A stretch of DNA of 64,000 nt. Origin: Enterococcus haemoperoxidus ATCC BAA-382. Lineage in GTDB: Bacteria; Bacillota; Bacilli; Lactobacillales; Enterococcaceae. The stretch lies in NCBI RefSeq assembly GCF_000407165.1, contig NZ_KE136480.1:682001-746000 (forward strand), in the 5' to 3' direction. Below, piece by piece: positions 16,963 to 24,781 of this stretch. Numbering within the stretch: position 1 is the first letter of the stretch; the number at the start of each line of letters is the position of its first letter. Made by a program: the position numbers and the translations under genes. The notes under the pieces are model-generated. The model saw only the letters and a program-made list of their open reading frames with translations. It searched no databases and was not told where the DNA came from.

Positions 16963-17037
16963 AGTGTCTAGAATTTCTCGTTCCACCGTTTTACTTATAC
17001 ACATACTATACTTAAAATAAAATATCTACGTGTTTCG

Positions 17038-17051
17038 TTGGAGCGCTTACA
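17038..17051 (-). promoter_or_regulatory. cre-like box in right flank of cassette 2
   Basis: Minus strand TGTAAGCGCTCCAA, two mismatches to the cre consensus. It follows an ACTATACT element by about 20 nt, as in the other two flanks. The stretch 16963-17221 has no gene. Confidence 0.35.
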
Positions 17052-17221
17052 TTTCACTTTACTGTTTTTTATATTTTAAATTTAAATAATATATCCATAT
17101 ATTTTAATTTCGTTTTACATATTGTTTCCACTTTTTCTTTTTTGTATAAAGAAAATATCCATCTACCCTTTCTCTCAAAAATAGACAGTTTTATTTGAAA
17201 GCCAATAATTCAGTGCTATAG

Positions 17222-17258
17222 AAAAACCAAGTAGCTATTATTACTCTACTTGGTTTTT
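17222..17258. terminator. bidirectional terminator after the 1083-aa WxL gene
   Basis: ACCAAGTAG and CTACTTGGT form a stem, with T runs on both strands. It would end the leftward WxL transcript and block rightward transcripts from cassette 2. Confidence 0.75.
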
Positions 17259-17272
17259 TAACGTCTATCCAT

Positions 17273-20200
17273 TTATGGTGTGGAACCCATCTGCCATAAT
17301 ATCGATGTTTTATAATTTCCTTTTTGTATAATCTCTCTAGAAAATACCTCTAACTGTAAACCTGTGTTACTAGTCTTCCACTTATCACTAATATTATATA
17401 TCCCTGTAGACATTGCTGTCCCCATCTCGATAGGAAGAGTTTCCCCTTTCAGTAAGTATTGTTTCTCTTTATTCTTCACTTTATACGCAAGGGCTCTTGG
17501 TAAAACTTCACTTGGACTCTCTACACTTCTTAATGAATCTTCTAAAGTTGCGGTTAATGTCCAAGCTGTTTTATTCGCTCTATTATCCGCAACAACTAAA
17601 GGCATATCGTATTTAGGTTGTTCCCCCTTGATAAATGGACGTATCATATATTTATTCCCAAAATCTAACTTTGAAGGAAATGATTTTACAAAAAGCATCC
17701 CCTTAAATTCATATGAAACAGACCGCTCCCCGCTTTTTATGACTTCTGATGTCTCGTTAACAGGGGATTGCACAAATTCAAAATGTTGGTCCTTTAACTT
17801 TTTAAGCTTAGCTTGTACATCTATATTTGTGGCTAGGTTAACCACCGTTCCTATAGTTTCCGTGATGATAATCGGCTCTTCAATTGATTCTTTCCCTTCA
17901 TTCAAAAAAGTGACTTTTAATATTCCTTGACTTTTTTTAAATGTGTAGGTTACTGTTTTTTCCTCTGGATCTATAGTAATCCCTGTCTCTGGCATTGGAG
18001 ACGTCACTAGATCATAATCCTTCTTTTTCACTTCTTCTACGACTGTTTGCACGGTGGCTTCTTTGGTGAGGTCCTTGGTTGAAGCTATTGGCCCCTTTAA
18101 GGTAACAACATCATGTAAAACAGTCCCAACGTTGTCTATAAAAGCCACTTTTAAATTTTGCTCGATTTTTTTAAACTCATAGTAGACAATTTTAAGCTCT
18201 GGCTCTACCAAAACAGCGGTCTCGTTCTCTGGTACTTTCATAAGTTCATAATGGTCAGCTTTAAGATCAGCTAAGTTCTTTATTACAGATGCATTAGCAG
18301 CAACATTAATAGTACTCCCTATTTCACCAGATAGAATACGTCCAGCTTTAATTGTTTTTTGGTTCTCATCAATAAAACGTACCCTCACTTCTTGTTTCCT
18401 TTTTTTAAACGTGTACGTTATTGTTTTTTCTGTTGAATCTATGGTAATACCTGTCTCTGGCGTTGGAGAAGTTACTAAGTCATAATACTTCTTGTCGACC
18501 GCCACCAAGGCATCTTGAACTGTCGCTTCTTTTGTGAGATCTAGAGTTGAGCCCACCAAGCCTCTAAACGTGATAGAATCGTGTAAAGCAGTTCCAGCTC
18601 CGTCCACAAAAGCTACTTTCACATTTTGCTCTTGTAAGATAGTGATACTAATATCTTTCGTAGCTTGCTTTAAAGTGCCTGCCAGCTTAGCATTTAGTCT
18701 GGCTGTATACTTTCCTGGCCCTGGATTGGGTACCAATGTGGTGGATTCCACTGCCAAATCGATTCCAACACCTGACCCCGTGTCCGCATCCCAAGCAGCT
18801 GATTCAGAAAGTGCTAGAATTTTTTCATTCACTTGCTCTGCAGTTATTCCTTCAAATGCGGTCGTCATCTCTTGAAAATCCTTAGCCCCTATATGCAAAG
18901 AGCCTGGTGTCGGAAGTACATCTGCAACTTGAAAAGGAACTTTAATTATGGTCGTTTTATTGGGCTGTATTGTTGTATCTGTCATACGTACATTAGCAAA
19001 TTTGTAGCCTATAGTTGTTGTATCTGGAAGTGCTCCTTCGTATGAATACGATACAGTATGACCAGGCAATATACCTGGTTTCTCAACTAATTCTTCTGCC
19101 TTTTTGGTAAATGCAGTTCCTTTTTTTATCAATTGTGCCAGTGGTTTTGCACCAAATTTGTAGACATTGATTGGAATAGAGTACTCTTGTGAGACAAGGC
19201 CGACCACCCCAGCTGACGATTTTGTGTTAGTTGCCAGCACATCAGTATAATAGGTCTTAATTTCCTCAGTATCGTCATTCAATACCTTTGGTAAGCTTGT
19301 TCTAGGGATTTTAAATGTTCCCAAACTCTCTTTGGTATCGTTCCCTAAATAATCTTTGTCTTCCTCTGAACCATCAGGGTACGAAAATTTAACAATTCCT
19401 TGATCTCCAATAGTTGGAATTTTTGAGAGTATATAATTACCTGAAAAGTCAGTATGATCTTCATATACATTAAATTCATCTGGTGTTAAAGCTATTTCCA
19501 TGTAAGGAATTTCATCTCCTATAAACAATTCATGACTAACAACCATTGCTTCCCCTGGGGCAATCATCTTAGGAGGAGCACCAAAATGAGCATATGGGTC
19601 AAGATGACTGTTGCTATAAATTATCTGATCAGGGGTTGCAGTAGTTGCTTCATTACCACGTACAGAAAAATCATCTTTGAACCAACTATCTAAAATTAAT
19701 CTGTTACCCAAGGCTGAACCAATACCTCCGGCCCCACCACTCCCAACAACATACCTTGTAAAGTCTGAAAACCATGCACCTTTGTCATTTCTAAGCTTAA
19801 AGGTCATTCGTAATCCATCTTTGGTTTGATAAAACCCTTGATTGTTACCTAACGTTCTTATAGAAGTTTCACCCATTCCGCTATAAGAAAGAGGTATTGA
19901 TTCTACAATTGAAAATTTCTTATTTTGATTAGACGTATTATACATCGAAAATTTTACATTAAAATTTAGATTCGCTTCCATAGCTAGATCATAAACAAAT
20001 ATGACGCTTCTTGCTTCATCAACTATAATTTCTCTCAACGTATTTCCTTTTTTCCAAAAAGTATTTCCTGGCAATTTTTGCCAATTGTCTCCTATTCCTT
20101 CAGTGGCAAATGGAGCCAACGGTTTTGATCTTTTATATAGCTTATTACTATTTTCGTAAGGTACATAAACGGGTGCCTCGGATAACGGAGTTTTTCCGGT

Positions 20201-20524
20201 AGCGTCTACTACTCCATACCCTTCATTTTGAATCGTGCCAGTATCAAGCCCGCGCCCCCCGAAACCTATTTTCGAATGATTAACAGGATTTTCAATCACT
20301 CCTTCTGTAGAGCCTACTGGAAGTTCTACCCAGCCATCCTTTAATTTGGTTAATAGATCACTCTGAGCAGTTCTCGTTGCTATTGGGCTAGATATTACTT
20401 TTTCTTCCTCGACTTTTATTGTTTCCTGCGCCGATAATTTTTTTGTATTTCCATTCATCACGAAGATATAAGCACTGGCAATCAATAGCAGCATACTCAG
20501 TAATACTAGTTTTTTATTCTTCAT
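17273..20524 (-). CDS. giant WxL protein with MucBP-like repeats
   Basis: A 1083-aa secreted protein. It has a signal peptide (to about residue 32), an N-terminal beta-rich domain of about 350 residues, a middle region with immunoglobulin-like strands, four tandem MucBP-like repeats of about 75 residues (KVAFVDGAGTALHD, RVRFIDENQKT, KVAFIDNVGTVLHD, KVTFLNEGKES; roughly 640-930) and a C-terminal WxL domain (FPSKLDFG, AWTLTA, terminal LWQMGSTP). The ATG at 20524 follows AGGAGAG. The gene stands alone between a terminator and cassette 3. It has no regulator gene, so cassette 3 could control it directly. It is probably an adhesin. Confidence 0.9.
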   Translation of the reverse strand: MKNKKLVLLSMLLLIASAYIFVMNGNTKKLSAQETIKVEEEKVISSPIATRTAQSDLLTKLKDGWVELPVGSTEGVIENPVNHSKIGFGGRGLDTGTIQNEGYGVVDATGKTPLSEAPVYVPYENSNKLYKRSKPLAPFATEGIGDNWQKLPGNTFWKKGNTLREIIVDEARSVIFVYDLAMEANLNFNVKFSMYNTSNQNKKFSIVESIPLSYSGMGETSIRTLGNNQGFYQTKDGLRMTFKLRNDKGAWFSDFTRYVVGSGGAGGIGSALGNRLILDSWFKDDFSVRGNEATTATPDQIIYSNSHLDPYAHFGAPPKMIAPGEAMVVSHELFIGDEIPYMEIALTPDEFNVYEDHTDFSGNYILSKIPTIGDQGIVKFSYPDGSEEDKDYLGNDTKESLGTFKIPRTSLPKVLNDDTEEIKTYYTDVLATNTKSSAGVVGLVSQEYSIPINVYKFGAKPLAQLIKKGTAFTKKAEELVEKPGILPGHTVSYSYEGALPDTTTIGYKFANVRMTDTTIQPNKTTIIKVPFQVADVLPTPGSLHIGAKDFQEMTTAFEGITAEQVNEKILALSESAAWDADTGSGVGIDLAVESTTLVPNPGPGKYTARLNAKLAGTLKQATKDISITILQEQNVKVAFVDGAGTALHDSITFRGLVGSTLDLTKEATVQDALVAVDKKYYDLVTSPTPETGITIDSTEKTITYTFKKRKQEVRVRFIDENQKTIKAGRILSGEIGSTINVAANASVIKNLADLKADHYELMKVPENETAVLVEPELKIVYYEFKKIEQNLKVAFIDNVGTVLHDVVTLKGPIASTKDLTKEATVQTVVEEVKKKDYDLVTSPMPETGITIDPEEKTVTYTFKKSQGILKVTFLNEGKESIEEPIIITETIGTVVNLATNIDVQAKLKKLKDQHFEFVQSPVNETSEVIKSGERSVSYEFKGMLFVKSFPSKLDFGNKYMIRPFIKGEQPKYDMPLVVADNRANKTAWTLTATLEDSLRSVESPSEVLPRALAYKVKNKEKQYLLKGETLPIEMGTAMSTGIYNISDKWKTSNTGLQLEVFSREIIQKGNYKTSILWQMGSTP

Positions 20525-20720
20525 TTTTTACTCTCCTAACATAACCTCTCTTTACGGAAAGAGAAAATTTTATCAAAAACCGTTTTCTTCAATACTATTA
20601 TATGTAGTAAAAAGGCGTCATAAAAACTAATCCAATACTTGCCCTTTTATCTTTAACGTAGATAAAAGAGAAAATGATATAGCCATACCAATGTTTAAAT
20701 TGTCATGTTGTATTTTTATT

Positions 20721-20729
20721 TGCTATACT
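20721..20729 (+). promoter_or_regulatory. extended -10 reading into cassette 3
   Basis: TGCTATACT on the plus strand just left of IRL3, the same element as at 5678-5686. Confidence 0.4.
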
Positions 20730-20760
20730 ATAGATAGAAAATACTTGATTTCTATTACTA

Positions 20761-20789
20761 TTTTTCTCAGAATTAGTTATTATAAGAAA
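20761..20789 (+). repeat. left inverted repeat of cassette 3 (IRL3)
   Basis: Contains CTCAGAATTA-GTTA-TTATAAGAA. It matches the reverse complement of 21183-21211 at 28 of 29 positions. Confidence 0.85.
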
Positions 20790-20832
20790 AAAGCTCTCTA
20801 TGCCTTACAATAATGGTTTTTTTACCTGATCT

Positions 20833-20850
20833 GACCCTTTTTTTGACGGT
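20833..20850 (+). repeat. left arm-type repeats of cassette 3
   Basis: CTGACCC and TTGACGG with GAC starts 12 nt apart. The first copy is degenerate. Confidence 0.45.
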
Positions 20851-20985
20851 TTCGAATGTACATCCGTGACCGCGATCACTTTTGTTTTGGTCTTTGCTAA
20901 AGAGATGCTCATAAGTCTTATAATGAGCTTGAATGCTAAACTATTTGGTGTTATCCTATTTTTATGTAATAAAATCTTTGTTTAG
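20849..20985 (-). pseudogene. recombinase gene remnant in cassette 3
   Basis: About 90 nt aligns with the 3' end of the recombinase genes: the segment encoding KAISILDA, ETREK and SSLW in cassette 1 corresponds to a decayed CACTTTTGTTTTGGTCTTTG run, then CATAAGTCTTATAATGAGCTTGAATG. The rest of the coding sequence is gone. A vestige of the leader follows on the right, in which GGAGG and the ATG are destroyed. No open frame remains. Confidence 0.7.
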
Positions 20986-20988
20986 TCA

Positions 20989-21010
20989 TTGACGGTATGA
21001 TTGACGGTTA
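20989..21010 (+). repeat. right arm-type repeats of cassette 3
   Basis: TTGACGGTAT and TTGACGGTTA start 12 nt apart and are as well preserved as in cassette 2, although the recombinase gene is lost. Confidence 0.55.
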
Positions 21011-21100
21011 CAAATGAGGATAAGAAGAATTATGTCAATTTTTTTCATTTATTTAACCAATAAAAAGGAATGAAATTAAAAAACTTTCGTTTTATTATTA

Positions 21101-21129
21101 TGGACTTTTCTTCGTTTCTGTATTAAAAT
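21101..21129 (+). promoter_or_regulatory. invertible promoter of cassette 3 (rightward in this orientation)
   Basis: TGGACT, 17 nt, TAAAAT. Its conservation in a cassette that no longer encodes a recombinase suggests selection for the promoter itself. It points towards the two-component genes, but the terminator at 21321-21358 intervenes. Confidence 0.6.
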
Positions 21130-21182
21130 GAAAGAAATCACTCATAAAAAAATTTTTAATAACAATATGTATAGATAATCTT

Positions 21183-21211
21183 CTTCTTATAATAACTAAT
21201 TCTGAGAAAAA
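21183..21211 (-). repeat. right inverted repeat of cassette 3 (IRR3)
   Basis: Reverse complement of 20761-20789, differing only at the outermost base. Confidence 0.85.
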
Positions 21212-21320
21212 AATATCTGCTTTGTTCTTATTAAATTGTTTTTCATAACATAGATAGAATGCTAATTAGATTGACGTATTCACGTCTTCTTTGCTATTGT
21301 TTAATTGAAATTTACTTATA

Positions 21321-21358
21321 AAAACACACCTCTTATTGGTTTTAAGAGCTGTGTTTTT
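21321..21358 (+). terminator. terminator downstream of cassette 3
   Basis: AAAACACA-CCTCTTA pairs with TAAGAG-CTGTGTTTTT, with a T run on the plus strand. It would stop rightward transcription from cassette 3. Confidence 0.6.
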
Positions 21359-21369
21359 CATTTCGTTCT

Positions 21370-21490
21370 CTAAGAGTTTTCAACTATCAGATGTCCTGTT
21401 AAGATCTCCTCTTTTAATGGCAAATATGCCCGTGAGTCACGAATATTCGCGTCCCTCTGCTTTTGAAGCTGATACTCTACAAGTATTAAT
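21370..21490 (-). pseudogene. decayed coding fragment, origin uncertain
   Basis: The minus strand reads QRDANIRDSRAYLPLKEEIL followed by TGHLIVENS and a stop, and the frame is not extended upstream. The R-x-YLPL-x-E-x(5)-HL pattern faintly recalls the segment after the zinc-binding region of TOTE-type primase proteins. That is a guess. No ribosome site was found. Confidence 0.2.
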
Positions 21491-21638
21491 TATTTTTAAA
21501 AATAAATTTTATACGAATTAAATGTACTGTGTATTTTCTTAATATTATTCACTCATAGTTAAACGAATCAACATCAGCATAAGGATATACACACATGTTC
21601 ATCGTTAATCCTTTACACCTTTCTTTTTTTCTTTTTTT

Positions 21639-21647
21639 TGATATAAT
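21639..21647 (+). promoter_or_regulatory. extended -10 promoter of the two-component operon
   Basis: TGATATAAT is a perfect extended -10 with a poor -35, 174 nt upstream of the response regulator ATG. The region resembles the left flank of the cassettes joined to their right flank (TATTTTTC, then CTATACTAAAG, then the cre-like box). Confidence 0.5.
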
Positions 21648-21728
21648 ATGTATGAAAATTTGTTTCTTTTTCAAGTTTTTATTTTTCCTATATAAACTAT
21701 ACTAAAGTAAAATTTTATAAGAATTTCT

Positions 21729-21742
21729 TTAGAACGCTTACA
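21729..21742 (-). promoter_or_regulatory. cre-like box upstream of the two-component operon
   Basis: Minus strand TGTAAGCGTTCTAA has one mismatch to the cre consensus TGWAANCGNTNWCA. It lies downstream of the -10 elements, where CcpA would block transcription. Confidence 0.4.
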
Positions 21743-21820
21743 TATGCTTTTCCTGTTTTTTTTGAATTTTATCCTAAAATACATAAGTAAAAATCTAACG
21801 ATAGAATATGAGGTGAGAAT

Positions 21821-22570
21821 ATGTCGAAAACAATGACTATTTATATAATTGATGATGATTTCATGTATAGAAAAAAACTTCAAGAAATTTTGGCTTCCTT
21901 ACATTTTTTCACCGATTCCTTCTCTGTAGAAATCATTCCTGTTGAAGAACAAGAAGTTTTTTTTAGTTCGTTAAACGTGCTTACTATCAATGATAATGAT
22001 ATCTTTCTTCTAGATATTGATTTACAAACATATTATTCTGGAATTGACATCGCAAAAAAAATCAGAGAACACAACCAAAAAGCCTTTATTCTTTTTCTGA
22101 CTAATTCAGATGACAAAGGGATTGACATCATCAATCATCAAATCCATGCCATGTCTTATCTTGTAAAAGGTCCTAGCTTAGATTCACATATTTTAGAAGA
22201 AGCTTTTTATTCCATCAAGCAGGAAATTCTCCAGCGAGTGCAAGATAAGGATAGTTATCTTTCTTTTAAAAATTTTGGACAGATTATTTTCGTGAAATAC
22301 AATGAAATATTATATATTAAATCTATGCCTGGAGTAAGAAATATGGTCGTGATTCATACGGAAAATTCTGAACAGGTTGTTGAAGGAACCATTAACAAGT
22401 TGAGAGAGACTGCAGATTCTACTTACTTATACACTGAATTGAAATCTTATATCATTAATCTTAATCATATTTTTTCATTGGAACGTGCAACTGGCATCAT
22501 TATGTTTGATGATGGAAGTGAATTAGAAGTAGGAAAAAGAATAATAGATAAATTAAGAAAAGCTCTGTAG
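21821..22570 (+). CDS. LytTR-family response regulator (AgrA/ComE type)
   Basis: A 249-aa protein. The receiver domain (about 1-125) has the acidic pair in YIIDDDF, the phospho-acceptor Asp in FLLDIDL, Thr in LFLTNS and Lys in YLVKGP. A LytTR DNA-binding domain follows (about 145-249: SYLSFKNFGQIIFVKYNEIL, TYLYTELKSYIINLNHI). ATG at 21821 after GAGGTGAG. It pairs with the AgrC-like kinase starting 30 nt downstream. No agrB, agrD or obvious peptide precursor gene is adjacent, so the signal is unknown. Its position beside the WxL cassettes suggests, but does not prove, regulation of surface genes. Confidence 0.9.
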   Translation: MSKTMTIYIIDDDFMYRKKLQEILASLHFFTDSFSVEIIPVEEQEVFFSSLNVLTINDNDIFLLDIDLQTYYSGIDIAKKIREHNQKAFILFLTNSDDKGIDIINHQIHAMSYLVKGPSLDSHILEEAFYSIKQEILQRVQDKDSYLSFKNFGQIIFVKYNEILYIKSMPGVRNMVVIHTENSEQVVEGTINKLRETADSTYLYTELKSYIINLNHIFSLERATGIIMFDDGSELEVGKRIIDKLRKAL

Positions 22571-22600
22571 CTATCTCTCGAACACGAGAGGAGTATTGCA

Positions 22601-23911
22601 ATGGACATATCTTTATTAGCACTTTTATTTACACTAAACTATTTAGAGGTTTGTTGGTTCGTAGGATATAAAAAATATTTCAGCTTCAACCAAACAATTT
22701 TCTTGACTAGCTTTATTATCTTCCAAGTCCTAATGAACTATTTAATCGGAGGGAAGATTTCGATATATTTATTTGCTCCATTTATGATTATTCAATTTTT
22801 TTTCATTATCTACTCCTTAAAAAGTTGGACATTAGCTGCACTTTATACTCTCTTACAAAATACTATTGTGATAGGTTCTTGGGCTATCCCTTGGGATCCA
22901 GCTTATATTTTGTCGACAACTGACGTTATTTCTTACCAGCAACTTGATTTTTATAGGCCTATAGCGATAATTTTACAGCAAATATTACTTTTTACTTTTA
23001 TTGTAATCGCCAAAAAAATATCGATTAGATATAATATTTTCACTTCTATTTCTCACCTACAAAAAAGGTATGTTCTACAGTCTATTCTTTGTTTTATTTT
23101 GTTGGTGTCTTTGACCGCTATCAGACAAATTATTCTGCAAGCTGATTTTCTTAAATTTAGAATTGAACAATATTTTTTTCTTACGATTATTTTACTATCG
23201 TTAAGCAGTATCTTTTGCTACATCGTATATATGATCAGTCATTCCTACCAACAACAACAACAAGTTTCTTTTTTGGCAAAAAAATTAACACAAGAAACAG
23301 AAAAAATTTCCTTAGCAAATGAATTTAAACATGATTATCGTAATATCCTTTTGAGTTTAAATACTTACCTCAATGAGAATCAGATTGATGAAGCAAAAAA
23401 ATACCTATCTTCTATTACGGAATACTCTAATACTTTTATTGAAGCGGATTATTTTTCTCAAATTTCTACTATAAATATCCCTCCTGTTCAAGGTATCTTA
23501 ATTACTTTTTCTGAAAATTGTTTAAAAAACAATGTCCCCATTCAATTTTTGATCAGCCAAAATATTTCTTATTTAGATATAACCATTAATTTACTTGACT
23601 TTATTCGCTGCCTCTCAATTCTTTTAGATAATGCATTAGAAGCTTCTTTAGAAGTGACCAATCCTTTGATTAAGGTAACCATTGAACAAAGAGATCATTC
23701 TATTTTTGTAGAAGTTAAAAATAGAACTGATCATTCTATTTCAATTGAAAAAATTCTCAAAAATAATTTCACAACTAAAAAAGACCATCAAGGAAAAGGT
23801 CTGCATATTTTTATTAAGTTGTTAAAACAATATCGCAAAACATCTTATTCATTTACTCAGGAAAATAATTTTTTCGCTGCTAAGTTTGCATTACCTCAAA
23901 AAGAGGAGTAA
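22601..23911 (+). CDS. AgrC-like sensor histidine kinase
   Basis: A 436-aa protein. The N-terminal half has six or seven membrane helices (to about residue 215), typical of peptide-sensing HPK10 kinases. The cytoplasmic part has the H-box FKHDYRNIL (His near 246), the N-box LSILLDNALEAS and the G-box GKGLHIFIKLL. ATG at 22601 after GAGGAG. It is co-transcribed with the response regulator. Members of this family usually sense secreted peptides (AgrC, FsrC, ComD), but no such peptide gene was found next to it. Confidence 0.9.
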   Translation: MDISLLALLFTLNYLEVCWFVGYKKYFSFNQTIFLTSFIIFQVLMNYLIGGKISIYLFAPFMIIQFFFIIYSLKSWTLAALYTLLQNTIVIGSWAIPWDPAYILSTTDVISYQQLDFYRPIAIILQQILLFTFIVIAKKISIRYNIFTSISHLQKRYVLQSILCFILLVSLTAIRQIILQADFLKFRIEQYFFLTIILLSLSSIFCYIVYMISHSYQQQQQVSFLAKKLTQETEKISLANEFKHDYRNILLSLNTYLNENQIDEAKKYLSSITEYSNTFIEADYFSQISTINIPPVQGILITFSENCLKNNVPIQFLISQNISYLDITINLLDFIRCLSILLDNALEASLEVTNPLIKVTIEQRDHSIFVEVKNRTDHSISIEKILKNNFTTKKDHQGKGLHIFIKLLKQYRKTSYSFTQENNFFAAKFALPQKEE

Positions 23912-23953
23912 TTTTTTGTTTATTACCTTATACACAATGCAGGAGGTTTTATC

Positions 23954-24781
23954 ATGAAACGTGATGGTCACACCCACACAGAATTTTGTCCACATGGAAA
24001 AGTCGAAGATACTGAACTACTGATCCAGCGTGCAATCAGCCTTGGATTTAAAGAATATAGCATCACAGAACATGCACCTTTACCCAAAGGCATAGAAAAA
24101 CTGTCTATAGGAGATCCTAACGTGTGGACAACTGCTTCCATGGCTCTAAATGATGTGGATAACTATTTCAAAAGAATGAATGAACTCCGAAAAAAGTATG
24201 CTTCTGACATCATTATTCACATTGGGTTTGAATTGGATTATTTTTCAGAATTTGAAGGCTGGACTCGTGATTTTTTAGCTGAATACGGACCACAAACCGA
24301 TGACGGGATTTTATCGGTGCATTTTCTTGAGGGCAAAGATGGATTACACGGAATCGACTACTCTTTTGAAGAGTATCAGACAGGTGTTGTTGATTATTTA
24401 GGTAGTTTTGAAAAGGCTCAAAAACGTTACTATCAAAAGGTTTTAGCCTCTTTAGAAGCAGATTTAGGCCCTTTTAAACCTACACGCTTGGGACATATTT
24501 CTTTATGCCAAAAATTCGAACGTTTCTTTGATCAATCGGTTGATTATCCTTCTGAAAATATAGCACTTGTCCACACCCTTTTAACACGTGTGCAACAGGA
24601 AAAATACAGCTTAGATTTAAACACAGCTGGATTTTATAAACAAGGTTATCAACAGACTTATCCACAGGTGTGGATAACTAAAAAAGCGAACGCATTAGGA
24701 ATTCCATTAGTTTATGGATCAGATACTCATGCTTTGGCTGATGTGGGACAGGGATATGAAAAAATCGAGAAATGGCTTTAA
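23954..24781 (+). CDS. hisK: histidinol-phosphatase, PHP family
   Basis: A 275-aa PHP-domain phosphoesterase with metal ligands in DGHTHTEFCPHG and in ITEHAPLP, plus GFELDYF, LSVHFLEG, LGHISL and YGSDTHALAD. It matches the HisK (HisJ-like) histidinol-phosphatase family, which dephosphorylates histidinol phosphate in histidine synthesis. The ATG at 23954 has a strong AGGAGG. It follows the kinase gene by 42 nt and ends in its own terminator. No other his genes are in the window, so substrate specificity is family-based. Three perfect DnaA boxes fall inside the gene. Confidence 0.85.
   Translation: MKRDGHTHTEFCPHGKVEDTELLIQRAISLGFKEYSITEHAPLPKGIEKLSIGDPNVWTTASMALNDVDNYFKRMNELRKKYASDIIIHIGFELDYFSEFEGWTRDFLAEYGPQTDDGILSVHFLEGKDGLHGIDYSFEEYQTGVVDYLGSFEKAQKRYYQKVLASLEADLGPFKPTRLGHISLCQKFERFFDQSVDYPSENIALVHTLLTRVQQEKYSLDLNTAGFYKQGYQQTYPQVWITKKANALGIPLVYGSDTHALADVGQGYEKIEKWL

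Larger units (their letters stand above)
20761..21211. other. putative non-autonomous invertible cassette 3
   Basis: A 451-bp derivative of the recombinase cassette. Both inverted repeats, both arm-repeat pairs and the rightward promoter are kept, but about 1 kb of the recombinase gene is deleted. It lies 237 nt upstream of the 1083-aa WxL gene. If it can still invert, the recombinase must come from cassette 1 or 2 or elsewhere. Confidence 0.7.

Noticed and set aside
5722-21211. Inverted repeats as integrative-element attachment sites (direct att repeats)
   Set aside because: The repeats are in opposite orientation and enclose only the recombinase and regulatory DNA, with no excisionase or mobility genes. 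Inversion fits better than integration.
21336-21521. 61-codon plus-strand frame downstream of cassette 3
   Set aside because: It starts inside a terminator hairpin. The minus strand of the same DNA looks more like decayed coding sequence.
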